A stretch of 64,000 nucleotides of DNA, from the NCBI GenBank assembly GCA_000721275.1, contig JOFO01000032.1, positions 49,893-113,892 of the forward strand. Reading direction: 5' to 3'. This document shows, piece after piece, positions 41,417 to 50,312 of the stretch. The translations under genes and the position numbers were made by a program. Every line of letters begins with the position of its first letter. Position 1 is the stretch's first letter. Source of the DNA: Microtetraspora glauca. Its GTDB lineage: Bacteria > Actinomycetota > Actinomycetes > Streptomycetales > Streptomycetaceae. The notes beneath the pieces were generated by a model that saw only the letters and a program-made list of their open reading frames with translations, did no database searches and was not told the origin of the DNA.

Positions 41417-41530
41417 TCAGCGGGGGGCGAGAGGGTAGGAGCGACTGTTGCCCAGGCAGTAGGCCCGGGCGTCCCCCGCGCAGCCTCCCACCTGGTCGAG
41501 CCACCACACCGTGCTGCCGTTGTGGGACCA
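41417..41530 (-). pseudogene. 3' remnant of a gene cut by an IS5-type element
   Basis: A minus-strand frame ending TGA at 41417-41419 encodes WSHNGSTVWWLDQVGGCAGD then ARAYCLGNSRSYPLAPR, with strong codon bias and two Cys. It looks like the C-terminus of a real, perhaps exported, protein. The frame has no start and merges at about 41530 with the left end of a transposase relic on the other strand. The family is not recognised. Confidence 0.4.
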
Positions 41531-42143
41531 GGGAACTGCTGGAACCGACCCTGACGGCCTGGCGGGCCGAGCGAAGAGGAAGGGCCTGGACATCGGGCGG
41601 CCGCCGAACACGATCTGCGCCGGTTCATGGACGCCATCCTCTACGTCGACCGGACCGGGATCACCTGGCGGTATCTGCCTCACGGCTTCGCCCCGTGGGA
41701 GACGGTTTACGGTTACTTCGCCGCCTGGCAGTAGGACGAGGTCTTCGACCAGGTCAACGGTCTCCTGCGGCGACTGGTCCGGGAGGCCGAAGGCCGCGAT
41801 GCCGCCGGCGGCATCCACCTGCTCTCGGACATCACCGAAGGCGCCCCGCATCACCCAAGCCTGGGCCGACACCGGCTACTGCACCAAGGTCATCGAGCAC
41901 CGCGCCCGCCTGGGCATCGACGTCGAAGTCACCCGCCGCGAACCCACTCAGAAGGGCTTCAAGGTGATTCCGCGACGCTGGGTCGTCGAGCGGACCTTCG
42001 GCTGGCTCATGCACCACCGCTGCCTGGCCCGCGACGACGAGACCCCCCCCCAGCGCTCCGAAGCCGTGATCAAGCAGGCGATGGTCGACCTGATAAGCCG
42101 CCGGCTGACCAGGGAATCCACGCCCAACTGGCGCTATACCTGA
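41531..42143 (+). pseudogene. IS5-family transposase with internal deletion
   Basis: RELLEPTLTAWRAERRGRA begins the IS5-type transposase. A one-base loss at GCCGCCGAACACG shifts the frame; FMDAILYVDRTGITWRYLPH and VYGYFAAWQ continue to an in-frame TAG at 41732-41734, then DEVFDQVNGLLRRLVREAEG. The DDE core (normally SQSIKTS, KGRKRH) is missing. The C-terminal part resumes as TQAWADTGYCTKVIEHRARL and VIPRRWVVERTFGWLMHHRC, ending in STPNWRYT and TGA at 42141-42143. Around 300 bases of the catalytic centre are gone, so it is dead. Inverted ends were not identified. Confidence 0.85.
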
Positions 42144-42155
42144 ACCCCGCGTGCG

Positions 42156-42662
42156 TCAATGGAACGGGTGGGACCGCTGGCTCGGACCGGGAGGGTCAAA
42201 GCTCACCCCGTTCTCGTCGAGTGCGTTGAACACCGTCACGCGACCCGTCTCGAAGGCGAAGCTGATGTCGACGTTTCCCTGAGCGACGTCCTCGCGCATC
42301 CATTCGAGCAGTTCGACCCCCCTGAGTGGCAGCCCCCGCAGAGCCTGCAGCTCGGGAAGAGGTTCGGCGCGCCACTGCAAGTCGAAGCCGGGCCACCGGA
42401 CTGGATGGGTGGGGTCGATCAGGTTCCACGTCAGGGAGAGATCGCCCAGCTTATGATGGTTGATCTCGACCTGCTGGCCATCGAATTCGAACAGCACCGG
42501 GCAGTCGCAGAACCACTCGGCATCCCTCAGGTCCCAGACCATCCAGACTCTCGTGAGCGTCCGGCCAGCAAGACCACGCAGACGATGCCCATGTTCCCGC
42601 ACAACGTCACCACGGCCGTCCAGCCATGCCGGCCGGTAGCCCTCGATGCCGAAATCGAACAT
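42156..42662 (-). CDS. Hypothetical protein
   Basis: 168 residues from ATG 42662. Soluble, rich in Trp and acidic residues: TRVWMVWDLRDAEWFCDCPV, VLFEFDGQQVEINHHKLGDL, SLTWNLIDP. A beta-rich fold is likely, and the tail DPPGPSQRSHPFH is irregular. Short proteins with this Trp-rich pattern occur in streptomycetes without known function. The stop at 42156 lies only 12 bases from the end of the IS5-type relic, so the element may have altered the 3' end. No partner gene. Confidence 0.65.
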   Translation of the reverse strand: MFDFGIEGYRPAWLDGRGDVVREHGHRLRGLAGRTLTRVWMVWDLRDAEWFCDCPVLFEFDGQQVEINHHKLGDLSLTWNLIDPTHPVRWPGFDLQWRAEPLPELQALRGLPLRGVELLEWMREDVAQGNVDISFAFETGRVTVFNALDENGVSFDPPGPSQRSHPFH

Positions 42663-42993
42663 GACGTCATCTTGCCAGAGGCGTCCTTCCTCGGATCAGA
42701 TCGGCCCCGAGCTGCGATCAAGCGTCTACTTCTCAAACAGCCCTCCGGGAAAAAGCTGCCGCCTGCAGGCCATGAGGGCCGTCGCAGGCGTCACGCGATG
42801 CTCAGCATCGCCCCGCCCCAGCACGCCACCGCTGACAGTCACACCCGACCGAAGCGCGGTCCTTTCAGAATTCAGCGGCCTGTGGGACCGATGCCTCGGC
42901 AGACGTCGGTCCCACGGGCGGGCCGGCTACTCGATGCACGTGCCGGAAGCGCATCGGCGGAGGCCGTACCGAGCGGTGCTCGTGCTGGTCCGC
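42663..42993. other. Intergenic stretch, no clear gene
   Basis: A plus-strand frame reads SAVLSEFSGLWDRCLGRR, faintly like an IS701-type fragment, but the match is too short to call. AT content is higher than around it (for example TCTACTTCTCAAACAG), which fits transferred or decayed DNA. Confidence 0.35.
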
Positions 42994-44271
42994 TCACGGG
43001 TTGTGGAACACGACCTCGGGGTGGGTCGTCGACGGGCCGTCGAGGAGGGGCTGCGGCGTGCCCTTCAGGTGGAGGTCGAAGAAGGCCGCCACGTACTCCC
43101 GCGTCACCTTGAGCGCCCGGTCCGCCGGGAGCGGGGCACGCGGTACGCCGAAGTGGTCGAGGAACACGGGCGCGTCGGAGAAGGTGAAGTGGTCGGAGCC
43201 GGCGACGGTGAGCCAGCGCTTCCAGCCGTCGAACCGGTCCCAGGCGGCATCCCAAGTGTGGTCCGTGCCGCCCGGACGGTGCATCTCGTCGTCCGTACCC
43301 AGCAGCATGAACGGGCGCCCGCCCAGGGACTGTTGCGGCAGCTCACCGTAGAACGCCCCGTCCATGTTCACCCCCGCGCGCACCCGTCCGTCGGCCGCCA
43401 TCGCCGTCGCCGCGCTCGCGCCGCCGATGGAGTGACCGGCCATGCCCACCCGCTTGCGGTCGATGGTCGTCCGCGCGTACGCCCACGCCGCATGGCGCCC
43501 CGTCAACTGGTCGAGCAGGAACGACACGTCCTGTGCGCGGCCCGACGTGACCTTGCTCTCCGGCTCCTGGCCCTCGCTGATGGGTCCGCACGCCTCGCAG
43601 CCGAGCAGGCGGCCGTCAGGGGTCCGGATGCCCAGGGACTCGTACGCGTGATCCACCGAGGCCACGACGTAGCCCCGGCTCGCCAGGTCCTCGGCGAGGG
43701 CGGTGAGGGTGTAGCGCGAGACGGTGAAGCCCGGTGAGAGCACGACGAGCGGGTACCGGCCGGGGGCGGGCCGGGCGTCGGCACGGGAGTACGTGCGCAT
43801 CGCGCCGAGTTCCGCGGCGGGGATCGCGTCGCTGAGCCCGTAGCCGTCCAGCATGGCCTGGACCTCGTCGGTGCTCGCGTACGGCACGGACCGGTCCGTA
43901 CCGGGGCGGGCGGCCGGGTAGTGGAGGGTGACCATCAGTTCCCGGCCGTCGGCATCCGCGACCCAGGGGTCCGGGCGGGAGCGGTCGACGAGGTGGAGCA
44001 CGGAACGGCCCACGGCCCAGCGTCCGGTCGGGCGCGGCAGCTCCGGCCCGGTCATGGCCGGCCGCGGGGAGTCCCCGTACGGGGCGGACCCGGGCAGCGG
44101 GGAGAACGCGGAGACCGCGGCGAGCGGGCCGGACGCTGCGGCGGGCGCGGCGGGTTTCAGGGCTTCGGAGGCGGCGACGGCCGGTCCCGCGAGGAGCAGC
44201 GGCGAAGACAGCGACAGGGCGAGTACGGCGGCTGCGGCCGCCCGCATGAGGTGAGCCATGCCGTGAAGCAT
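42994..44271 (-). CDS. Secreted alpha/beta hydrolase (PAF-acetylhydrolase/lipase-like)
   Basis: 425 residues from ATG 44271, with alternatives 4 and 8 codons later. A signal peptide (RAAAAAVLALSLSSPLLLAG, cleavage near AVA-AS) marks it as exported. The fold is shown by YPLVVLSPGFTVSRYTLTAL (oxyanion region), GYVVASVDHAYESLG, the nucleophile elbow GMAGHSIGGASA, PFMLLGTDDEMH (acid loop) and SDHFTF (catalytic His). Two Cys in LGCEACGP may bridge outside the cell. The layout matches the platelet-activating-factor acetylhydrolase/chlorophyllase-like group, which hydrolyses short-chain lipids or esters. Monocistronic. Confidence 0.88.
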   Translation of the reverse strand: MLHGMAHLMRAAAAAVLALSLSSPLLLAGPAVAASEALKPAAPAAASGPLAAVSAFSPLPGSAPYGDSPRPAMTGPELPRPTGRWAVGRSVLHLVDRSRPDPWVADADGRELMVTLHYPAARPGTDRSVPYASTDEVQAMLDGYGLSDAIPAAELGAMRTYSRADARPAPGRYPLVVLSPGFTVSRYTLTALAEDLASRGYVVASVDHAYESLGIRTPDGRLLGCEACGPISEGQEPESKVTSGRAQDVSFLLDQLTGRHAAWAYARTTIDRKRVGMAGHSIGGASAATAMAADGRVRAGVNMDGAFYGELPQQSLGGRPFMLLGTDDEMHRPGGTDHTWDAAWDRFDGWKRWLTVAGSDHFTFSDAPVFLDHFGVPRAPLPADRALKVTREYVAAFFDLHLKGTPQPLLDGPSTTHPEVVFHNP

Positions 44272-44414
44272 GCCCGCCGGGGGCCTGCCGCGCGTCAGCC
44301 CTCGGTCGCATGAGGACTCGGCCCCGAGGATGGCTTCACATCAACATCCGGTCCCACGTGCCGAGTTGGAACGGGTCTCTCGCGTGCGCGGGTGCGGTCC
44401 CCTTGAGGCGTGGG

Positions 44415-44831
44415 TCATGGCTTGGGGGTCCAGGGAGTCCGGGGAGGTTCGGGGCCGTCCAAGGCGTCGCGGAGCTTGTCCTTGAATGTTCTGGCGGGTG
44501 CCTGCTGCTCTTCGTGCACGTGAACCAGGCGGGCCGTGGTCACGCGTATGTGGCACTCGCGGTGGTGCTGTTTGAGCCAGACCAGCCAGGCGCCGTCCGG
44601 GGCGAGGAACGCGCGGCGGGCCGGGGTGTCGCCGCGCCGGCTGTGTCTGGCCAGGACGTCCGGCAGGTAGTGGAGTGCGGCGTCCTCGGCGACCGCCCGC
44701 ACGTGCTCCTCCGTGCCTCTGACCGGGTGCGTGGCCGCCAGGAGCCAGCGGTGCAGTCTCAGCTCAACGCCGTCCGCCCGTCTGGTCGTTCGGGTGTCCT
44801 CCTCGATGAGGACGTACCAGTCGTCATCCAT
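44415..44831 (-). CDS. Hypothetical protein
   Basis: 138 residues from ATG 44831. Soluble and rich in Arg and His, with DWYVLIEEDTRTTRRADGVE at the start and LAPDGAWLVWLKQHHRECHI, RVTTARLVHVHEEQQAPART later; the C-terminus is Pro-rich. It could be a small beta-sheet domain. No known motif and no operon partner. Codon use fits the neighbours. Function unknown. Confidence 0.65.
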   Translation of the reverse strand: MDDDWYVLIEEDTRTTRRADGVELRLHRWLLAATHPVRGTEEHVRAVAEDAALHYLPDVLARHSRRGDTPARRAFLAPDGAWLVWLKQHHRECHIRVTTARLVHVHEEQQAPARTFKDKLRDALDGPEPPRTPWTPKP

Positions 44832-44972
44832 GCCGGGAGCCTAGCCCTCGCCACGTGCCTGATTCAGTACCTGCGGGCGGGCGTTCTCGCCGGCGGTCCG
44901 GCCGGCGGCCGGACCGCGGTCCCGCGCGGGATCGCAGCCCGGCATGGAAGCCATGGCCAGGGGGCGCTCCGT

Positions 44973-46607
44973 TCAGGTGAGTGTCCGGCGCAGTGCGTTC
45001 TTGTCGGGCTTGAGCATGCTGCTGAGGGGGATGGCCTGCACGATGTGGAACTCGTCGGGGACGTGGAGACCGCTCTGGTGGGCGGCGACGAAGCGGCGGA
45101 GCGCGTCGGCGTCGGGGCTGTGGCCGGGGGCGGGCACGACGGCGGCGTGGACGCGTTCGTACGTCTCGTGCGCACGCGAGCCGAAGACGGCGCAGGCGGC
45201 GACCGCGGGGTGGGCCAGCAGCGCCTCCTCGATCTCGCTGGGGTAGACCTGCGCGCCGTCGACGGTGATCGTGTCGTCGCCGCGGTCGGCGAGGAACAGG
45301 TAGCCGTCGTCGTCGAGGTATCCGATGTCGCCGGTGCGCACCCAGCCGTCGTCCAGGACGCGGGCGGTCAGCTCGGGTTGCTTCCAGTAGCCGTTCATGG
45401 CGCTGTACGTGCGCGCGTGGATCTTGCCTTCGCGGCCGGCCGGGAGGACGCCGCCGTGCCGGTCGACGATGCGCAGTTCGACGCCGGGCATGGCGCGGCC
45501 GACGGTGATCTGCCCGTGCCGGCCGACGCGGTCGTGTTCCTCGGGGCGCACCTCGGTGAGTGCGAGCGTCTCGTTCTGCCCGTACCAGCTCTGCAGCACC
45601 TTGCCGAAGACGCCTTCGGCCTGCCGCAGGCGGGCCGCCGACGCCGGGCTGCCTCCGTAGGCGACCTGCCGGACGCTGGACGTGTCGGTGGTGGCCAGCG
45701 CGGGATGGTCGAGGAGCTGGTGCAGGAGGGGCGGGAGGAGGAACAGACGGGTGATCCGCTCGCGTTCGATCGCCGCGAGGACTTCGGCGGGGTCGAACGC
45801 GGGCTGCAGGACGACGGAGCCGCCCTGGAGGAGCGCCAGGTCGGCCCAGAGACCGGCGAAGTGGGTCAGCGGCGTGCAGGCCAGGTAGCGGGGCGGAGCG
45901 TCCGTGTCGGAGCACAGGTGGTCGAGGATGCGGCGATACGGCCCGTGTTTCATCTGCAGGCTCTTCGGCAGACCGGTCGTGGTGCCGCCCGTGTGACGGA
46001 TGCACCAGTCGTCGTCGGCGCCGACCGGCACGGGCGGCAGGGTGATGGACTCGGGCGGTTGCTGTCGCTCGGTCGCCGCCGCGCAGATGTCGTCGAGGGG
46101 TGGGTACGGATGCTGGGGCTGGTGCTGGGGCTGGGGCTGGCGCTGGTACGGGTGCGAGTGCGGGGTCGGGGGCGGGCCGAGTGTCGCGAGGCTCGGCACA
46201 CGGAGCAGCGGCGCCAGCCCGTCCAGGTCCGCGTACCGCGTGGGGTCGACCAGCAGCAGCTCGGTCTCGGCGAGGTGCACCAGGTGGGCCAGGACGTCCG
46301 GGGCGAGCCCGGCGTACAGGGGGGTCACCCGCGCGCCGGCCAGGTTGGCCGCGTACCGCGCGATGAGCGCCTCGGGGGTGTTACCGGTGAGCAGCGAGAC
46401 GGTCTGCCCGTGCCGGACGCCGCGTGCGATCAGCTCCCGGGCGAGCCGGTGGACGCTGTCGTGCAGCTCGCCCGCGGTGATCCGCCGCCGGTCCGGGCAG
46501 AGGAGCGCGGGCTGGTCGGGACGGCGTGCCAGAGAGCTGAGGATGGCGTGGGTGTACGGGACGAAGGGCGGGTCGGCGGCCGGTCGGGGCGGCCGGAGGT
46601 CGGACAT
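44973..46607 (-). CDS. AMP-dependent acyl-CoA synthetase/ligase
   Basis: 544 residues from ATG 46607 with CAGGAGACAG just upstream. ANL-superfamily adenylating enzyme that activates a carboxylic acid as acyl-AMP and usually loads CoA. The A3 P-loop is HTGGTTTGLPKSL, A5 is WYGQNETLALTE, A7/A8 is WVRTGDIGYLDDDGYLFLAD with R-G-D-D in place of GRxKD, and the C-terminal Lys is in SSMLKPDKNALR. An insert at about 150-172 is an unusual His/Gln/Pro run (QRQPQPQHQPQH) encoded by repeats of GGGGCTGG. It lies 65 bases downstream of a hydrolase gene on the same strand, so the two form an operon. Acid substrate unknown. Confidence 0.92.
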   Translation of the reverse strand: MSDLRPPRPAADPPFVPYTHAILSSLARRPDQPALLCPDRRRITAGELHDSVHRLARELIARGVRHGQTVSLLTGNTPEALIARYAANLAGARVTPLYAGLAPDVLAHLVHLAETELLLVDPTRYADLDGLAPLLRVPSLATLGPPPTPHSHPYQRQPQPQHQPQHPYPPLDDICAAATERQQPPESITLPPVPVGADDDWCIRHTGGTTTGLPKSLQMKHGPYRRILDHLCSDTDAPPRYLACTPLTHFAGLWADLALLQGGSVVLQPAFDPAEVLAAIERERITRLFLLPPLLHQLLDHPALATTDTSSVRQVAYGGSPASAARLRQAEGVFGKVLQSWYGQNETLALTEVRPEEHDRVGRHGQITVGRAMPGVELRIVDRHGGVLPAGREGKIHARTYSAMNGYWKQPELTARVLDDGWVRTGDIGYLDDDGYLFLADRGDDTITVDGAQVYPSEIEEALLAHPAVAACAVFGSRAHETYERVHAAVVPAPGHSPDADALRRFVAAHQSGLHVPDEFHIVQAIPLSSMLKPDKNALRRTLT

Positions 46608-46672
46608 CTCTGTCTCCTGGGGTCGGCGGGCGACGTGCGTCGGCGGACTGGCCGTGGGGCGCTGCGGGGGCG

Positions 46673-47566
46673 TCACGGGACCAGGGCGGCCGGCCTGAGA
46701 TGCCGTTCGAGGGGCGTGAGGTACGGCAGGTCGTCGAGGGGCTGGTCGGTGAAGAAGCGATCCATCAACTGGGATGTCGCGTCCGGGCGTTCGAGATGGC
46801 AGAGGTGGTCGGCGCCCCGGATGAGGGTGAAGACGCTTCCGGCGATGGTGTCGGCGACCTCGCGTCCGAGGTCGGGAACGGTGAGGCTGTCGTGTTCGCC
46901 GGTGAAGACCAGGGCCGGAACGTCCCGGATGCCGCCGGGCCGCATCCCCGGCCAGTCGATGACACGGCGGGTGGAGGCCAGGTGACGGGGGATGTCGGCG
47001 TGGGTGACCGACCCCATCGTACGGGCGAGGACGCGGGTGACGACCGCGCGCTTGTGGACGTCCCGCTCGCCGGGGGACAGCAGGGCCGCGATGCTCATCC
47101 GGGCGTAGGCGGCGGAGTCGCCGGACTCGAGGGCGTCGGCCATCTCCCGCAGCGCGGTGCGCTGCTCCGGCGGGTACACGGGTGCGGCGCCCGCGAGGAC
47201 CAGGCGGGCGACGCGCTCGGGGTGTTCCTGGGCCAGGCTGTAGGCGATCGGGACGGCGTAGGAGGCCCCGAAGAGGTTCACCCGGGTCAGGCCGAGCCGG
47301 TCCAACAGGTGCGTCAGCGCGCCGGTGAGGAAGTCGAAGCCGTACGAGGCGGGCAGTACGTCGGCCGCTCCCGATCCCGGCAGGTCCACGCTGACGACGG
47401 TCGCCGCAGCGGCCCAGCGCGCTTCGAGCCTCTGGTAGGCGTACATGTCCTGGAAGGCGCCGCCGAGCACGACGACGGGTTCGGTGGCGGGGGTGGCGTT
47501 CTCGACGATCCGGCACCGGTAGCCGAAGCCGTCGAAGGTCAGGTGGCGGACGTTCTCGGTACTCAT
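46673..47566 (-). CDS. Alpha/beta hydrolase
   Basis: 297 residues from ATG 47566. Cytosolic serine hydrolase: PVVVLGGAFQDMYAYQRLEA (oxyanion strand), ATVVSVDLPGSG, the nucleophile elbow LFGASYAVPIAYSLA (G-A-S-Y-A), VFTGEHDSLT (acid) and GADHLCHLERPD (His). First gene of the operon with the acyl-AMP ligase downstream. Hydrolase and ligase pairs of this sort often make or edit an acyl-linked small metabolite; nothing names it here. Confidence 0.88.
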   Translation of the reverse strand: MSTENVRHLTFDGFGYRCRIVENATPATEPVVVLGGAFQDMYAYQRLEARWAAAATVVSVDLPGSGAADVLPASYGFDFLTGALTHLLDRLGLTRVNLFGASYAVPIAYSLAQEHPERVARLVLAGAAPVYPPEQRTALREMADALESGDSAAYARMSIAALLSPGERDVHKRAVVTRVLARTMGSVTHADIPRHLASTRRVIDWPGMRPGGIRDVPALVFTGEHDSLTVPDLGREVADTIAGSVFTLIRGADHLCHLERPDATSQLMDRFFTDQPLDDLPYLTPLERHLRPAALVP

Positions 47567-47841
47567 GCCGGGTCAACCCGGCCCCGTCGGCAAAGGTCAC
47601 GCGTCCGGCGATCATGTGACCGGTGCCGCCCGCCTCCGCCTCGCGTACGACAGCCGGGTCGGCGTCCTGCCGCTGAGGACGGATGTACGCCTTGGCGTCC
47701 CCGCCCCGGTGTCCCCGCCCTCGTGCTCCGCACGGTCGCGCGGCAGCGGCTGGGCGGTGGGGAGGTCCCGGCTCCTTCCGTGGTCGCGTGCACGCTCAAC
47801 AGCTCGTGGACGCTCGGACATCTTTCGAAGACTGGAGGATA

Positions 47842-47870
47842 TTCAGCATCTCGTTCGATCTTCCTAGTGT
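47842..47870 (+). promoter_or_regulatory. Candidate promoter of the quinone reductase gene
   Basis: TTCAGC (47842-47847), a 17-base spacer and TAGTGT (47865-47870) resemble a sigma-70-type promoter 70 bases before the ATG at 47940. The rest of the 373-bp divergent gap (47567-47939) holds no gene that I can support. Confidence 0.4.
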
Positions 47871-47939
47871 GGATGTCGACGGGGGGCGGAACCCCTCCCC
47901 CCTCCCCACAACCATCGCCACTTCACCAGGGAGTTCACC

Positions 47940-48866
47940 ATGCGCGCTGTCATCCAGAAGTCCTTCGGCGGCCCCGAGGTCCTCGAACTCGCCGAGAGGG
48001 ACAAGCCCGCCCCGCTCGGCGGCGAGGTCCTGGTCCGTGTCCACGCGAGCGGGGTCAACCCGGTCGACGTGGCCGTGCGTTCCGGTGCGTACCCGCTCCT
48101 GGGCGAGCCGCCGTTCGGCGTCGGCTGGGACATCTCCGGTGTCGTCGAGGAAGCCGGACCCGGTGCGCGTTTCAGGCCCGGGGACGAGGTCTTCGGCATG
48201 CCGTTCTTCCCGCGTGCCGCCACCGGGTACGCCGACTACGTGGCGGTGCCGTCGCGACAGGTGGCCCGCAAGCCCGCGTCGCTCGACCACGTGCAGGCCG
48301 CCGCCGTTCCGCTCGCCGCCCTCACCGCGTGGCAGGGCCTGGTCGACGCGGCCCGGGTCGCCGAGGGGCAGCGGGTGCTGATCCACCGGGCGGCCGGTGG
48401 CGTCGGCCACTTCGCGGTGCAGATCGCCAAGGCACGCGGCGCGCACGTCCTCGCCCTGACGAGCGCCGCCAACCACGACTTCGTCCGCGGACTCGGGGCG
48501 GACGAGGTCATCGACTACCGCACCACCGACTACACGGAAGCGGCCACGGACGTCGACGTCGTCTTCGACTCCAGCTCCGAGGGCGAGCGCGCGCTCGACG
48601 TCCTGAAGCCCGGCGGCACCCTGGTCAGCATCATGGAGCACTGGAACACCGAGCTCGCCGCCCACGTCGAGAAGGAGGGCCGCCGGTTCGCCGGGGTCTC
48701 GGTCGAACCGGACTACGCCTCCCTGGAGGCGATCGCCGCCTTGGCCGACGCCGGCCGCATCCGCCCGCACGTCTCGGCGAAGCTTCCGCTCGAACAGGCC
48801 GCGAAGGCCCATGAGCTGGTCGGTTCGGTACGCACCCGCGGCAAGGTCGTCCTCACGGTGGCCTGA
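47940..48866 (+). CDS. NADPH:quinone reductase-type oxidoreductase (MDR family)
   Basis: 308 residues from ATG 47940 with AGGGAG 6 bases upstream. Zinc-free medium-chain dehydrogenase/reductase: MRAVIQKSFGGPEVLELAE at the N-terminus, VHASGVNPVDVAVRSGAYP, FGVGWDISGVVEEAGPG, and the NADP-binding HRAAGGVGHFAVQIAKARGA (A-x-x-G-x-G-x-x-A region). No catalytic zinc cysteines are present. It reduces quinones or enones with NADPH. It lies in tandem ahead of the broken AraC gene, with 65 bases between. Confidence 0.93.
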   Translation: MRAVIQKSFGGPEVLELAERDKPAPLGGEVLVRVHASGVNPVDVAVRSGAYPLLGEPPFGVGWDISGVVEEAGPGARFRPGDEVFGMPFFPRAATGYADYVAVPSRQVARKPASLDHVQAAAVPLAALTAWQGLVDAARVAEGQRVLIHRAAGGVGHFAVQIAKARGAHVLALTSAANHDFVRGLGADEVIDYRTTDYTEAATDVDVVFDSSSEGERALDVLKPGGTLVSIMEHWNTELAAHVEKEGRRFAGVSVEPDYASLEAIAALADAGRIRPHVSAKLPLEQAAKAHELVGSVRTRGKVVLTVA

Positions 48867-48931
48867 GCGGGGCGGGCTAGAGTGCGAGAAGGGCCCGGGA
48901 GGACCGCCGAGAGCCGCGGAGAAGGGCGGGG

Positions 48932-49912
48932 ATGGGCGCGGAAGGGCGGAGAGAGGGGCGGGAGTTGGACATCCTCACCGAGGTGCTTGCCTCGATGCGT
49001 ACCGGCCGACCCGTATCCGTCCGCACCACCGGACGGGCGCCGTTCGGACTGCGGCTTCCCCCGGTGGCCGGCGCGGGGTTCCATGTGGTGCTGTCGGGTA
49101 CGTGCTGGCTCGTCCCGCTGCACCCCCTGGAGGAAGCGGCGCAGCAGGCGCCGCTTCCGCTCGGCCCCGGTGACGTGGTCTTCCTGCGGGACGGACGCGG
49201 TCACATCCTGGCCGACCACCCCGACACCCCCGCCGAGGTCGAACGGGCCTCCCAGTTCAGCCCCGGCTCGCCGCTCGGCACGGTCACCGTCGGCGGCGAC
49301 GGCGCCCTGACCAACCTGCTGTGCGGGAACTACCACCTCGACAGGACCCGGCCCCATCCCCTCGTACGGCAGCTCCCGGAGGTCATCCATCTGCCCGCGA
49401 ACCCTGACCGGCACCCCGAACTGGCGTCGGCGGTAGGGCTGTTGCGTGCGGAGCTGGAACTGCCGCGGCCGGGCTCCGGCGGCATCGTGCCCGCGCTGAT
49501 CGACTCGCTGCTCCTGTACATCCTGCGCGCCTGACTGGAGGAACGTCCGGCCGCCGGGGCGAAGGGCTGGGCCGCCGCGCTCGGTGACGCGGCGGTCGCG
49601 CCGGCCCTGGCCGCGATCCACAGGAAACCCGGCTCGCCCTGGACCGTGGAATCGCTGGCCACCCGCGCGGGCCTGTCCCGAGCCGCCTTCGCCCGCCGGT
49701 TCAGCGACCTGGTCGGCGAACCGCCCATGGCGTACGTGACGCGCTGGCGCATGACGACCGCCGCACGGCTCCTGCGGGAGTCCGAGGACCCCCTCGCGAC
49801 GGTCGCCGCGCACACCGGTTACGCGTCCGAGTACGCCTTCGCCAAGGCGTTCAAGCGCGCGTACGGGCAGGCCCCGGGCCTCTACCGGCGTGAGGTGCGT
49901 TCGGCTGCCTGA
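48932..49912 (+). pseudogene. AraC-family regulator interrupted by a single in-frame TGA
   Basis: One frame runs from ATG 48932 (RBS AAGGGCGGGG) to TGA at 49910-49912 (326 codons) and is broken only by TGA at 49532-49534 (codon 201). Before it is a cupin-type AraC_binding domain (FHVVLSGTCWLVPLHPLEEA, GPGDVVFLRDGRGHIL); after it the frame continues at once with LEERPAAGAKGWAAAL and the helix-turn-helix (ESLATRAGLSRAAFARRFSD, ATVAAHTGYASEYAFAKAFK). Relatives read RAWLEE here, so TGG probably became TGA. If the stop is real, only the sensor half is made; a restart at the ATG at 49728 could not give a full HTH. Confidence 0.85.
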
Positions 49913-50033
49913 CCGGAGCCCGCCACCGGGGGACCGCCGGGGGCACGGGCCATCGCGGTGAGTGACCTGCCGGCGGGGTCGGAGGCCACCTCAGCACGAG
50001 CGCCCCGCTCGCGCACGCTGCTGTGCCGCCGTC

Positions 50034-50219
50034 CTACGGCCGTGGCGGTACGGGCGGGGCGGGAAGGCCGAGGACACGGGCGAGGGCGGCGGTGACGGGA
50101 GCGCAGTGACGGGGCAGGTGCCTGGACGTCCATTCTGCGGCCAGGGACAGGAAGTCGGCGAGGTCGTGCTCGGCGCGGACGAGGAGATCGCGGAGTTCGG
50201 CGACCGGCAGCTCGACCAC
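50034..50219 (-). CDS. Small hypothetical protein
   Basis: 61 residues from GTG 50219. Content is protein-like, with a helix of the pattern VAELRDLLVRAEHDLADFLS followed by WTSRHLPRHCAPVTAALARV and a Pro-rich end. The open frame continues upstream to the stop of the lipoprotein gene (50313) without another start codon. It resembles short helical proteins of the DUF6415 kind, but that is uncertain. Downstream of the lipoprotein gene on the same strand, possibly co-transcribed. Confidence 0.4.
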   Translation of the reverse strand: MVELPVAELRDLLVRAEHDLADFLSLAAEWTSRHLPRHCAPVTAALARVLGLPAPPVPPRP

Positions 50220-50312
50220 CGGGCTGTCGAGGGCGATGCCTTCCTCCTCCGGGCAGCTCGATCCGGGGCCTTCTGCGGGATGAGATCCGGTCGTGACCGG
50301 CCCTGCGGGGGA

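Noticed and set aside
42670..42900. Possible IS701-type fragment
   Set aside because: Only one short stretch looked similar; not enough to name an element.
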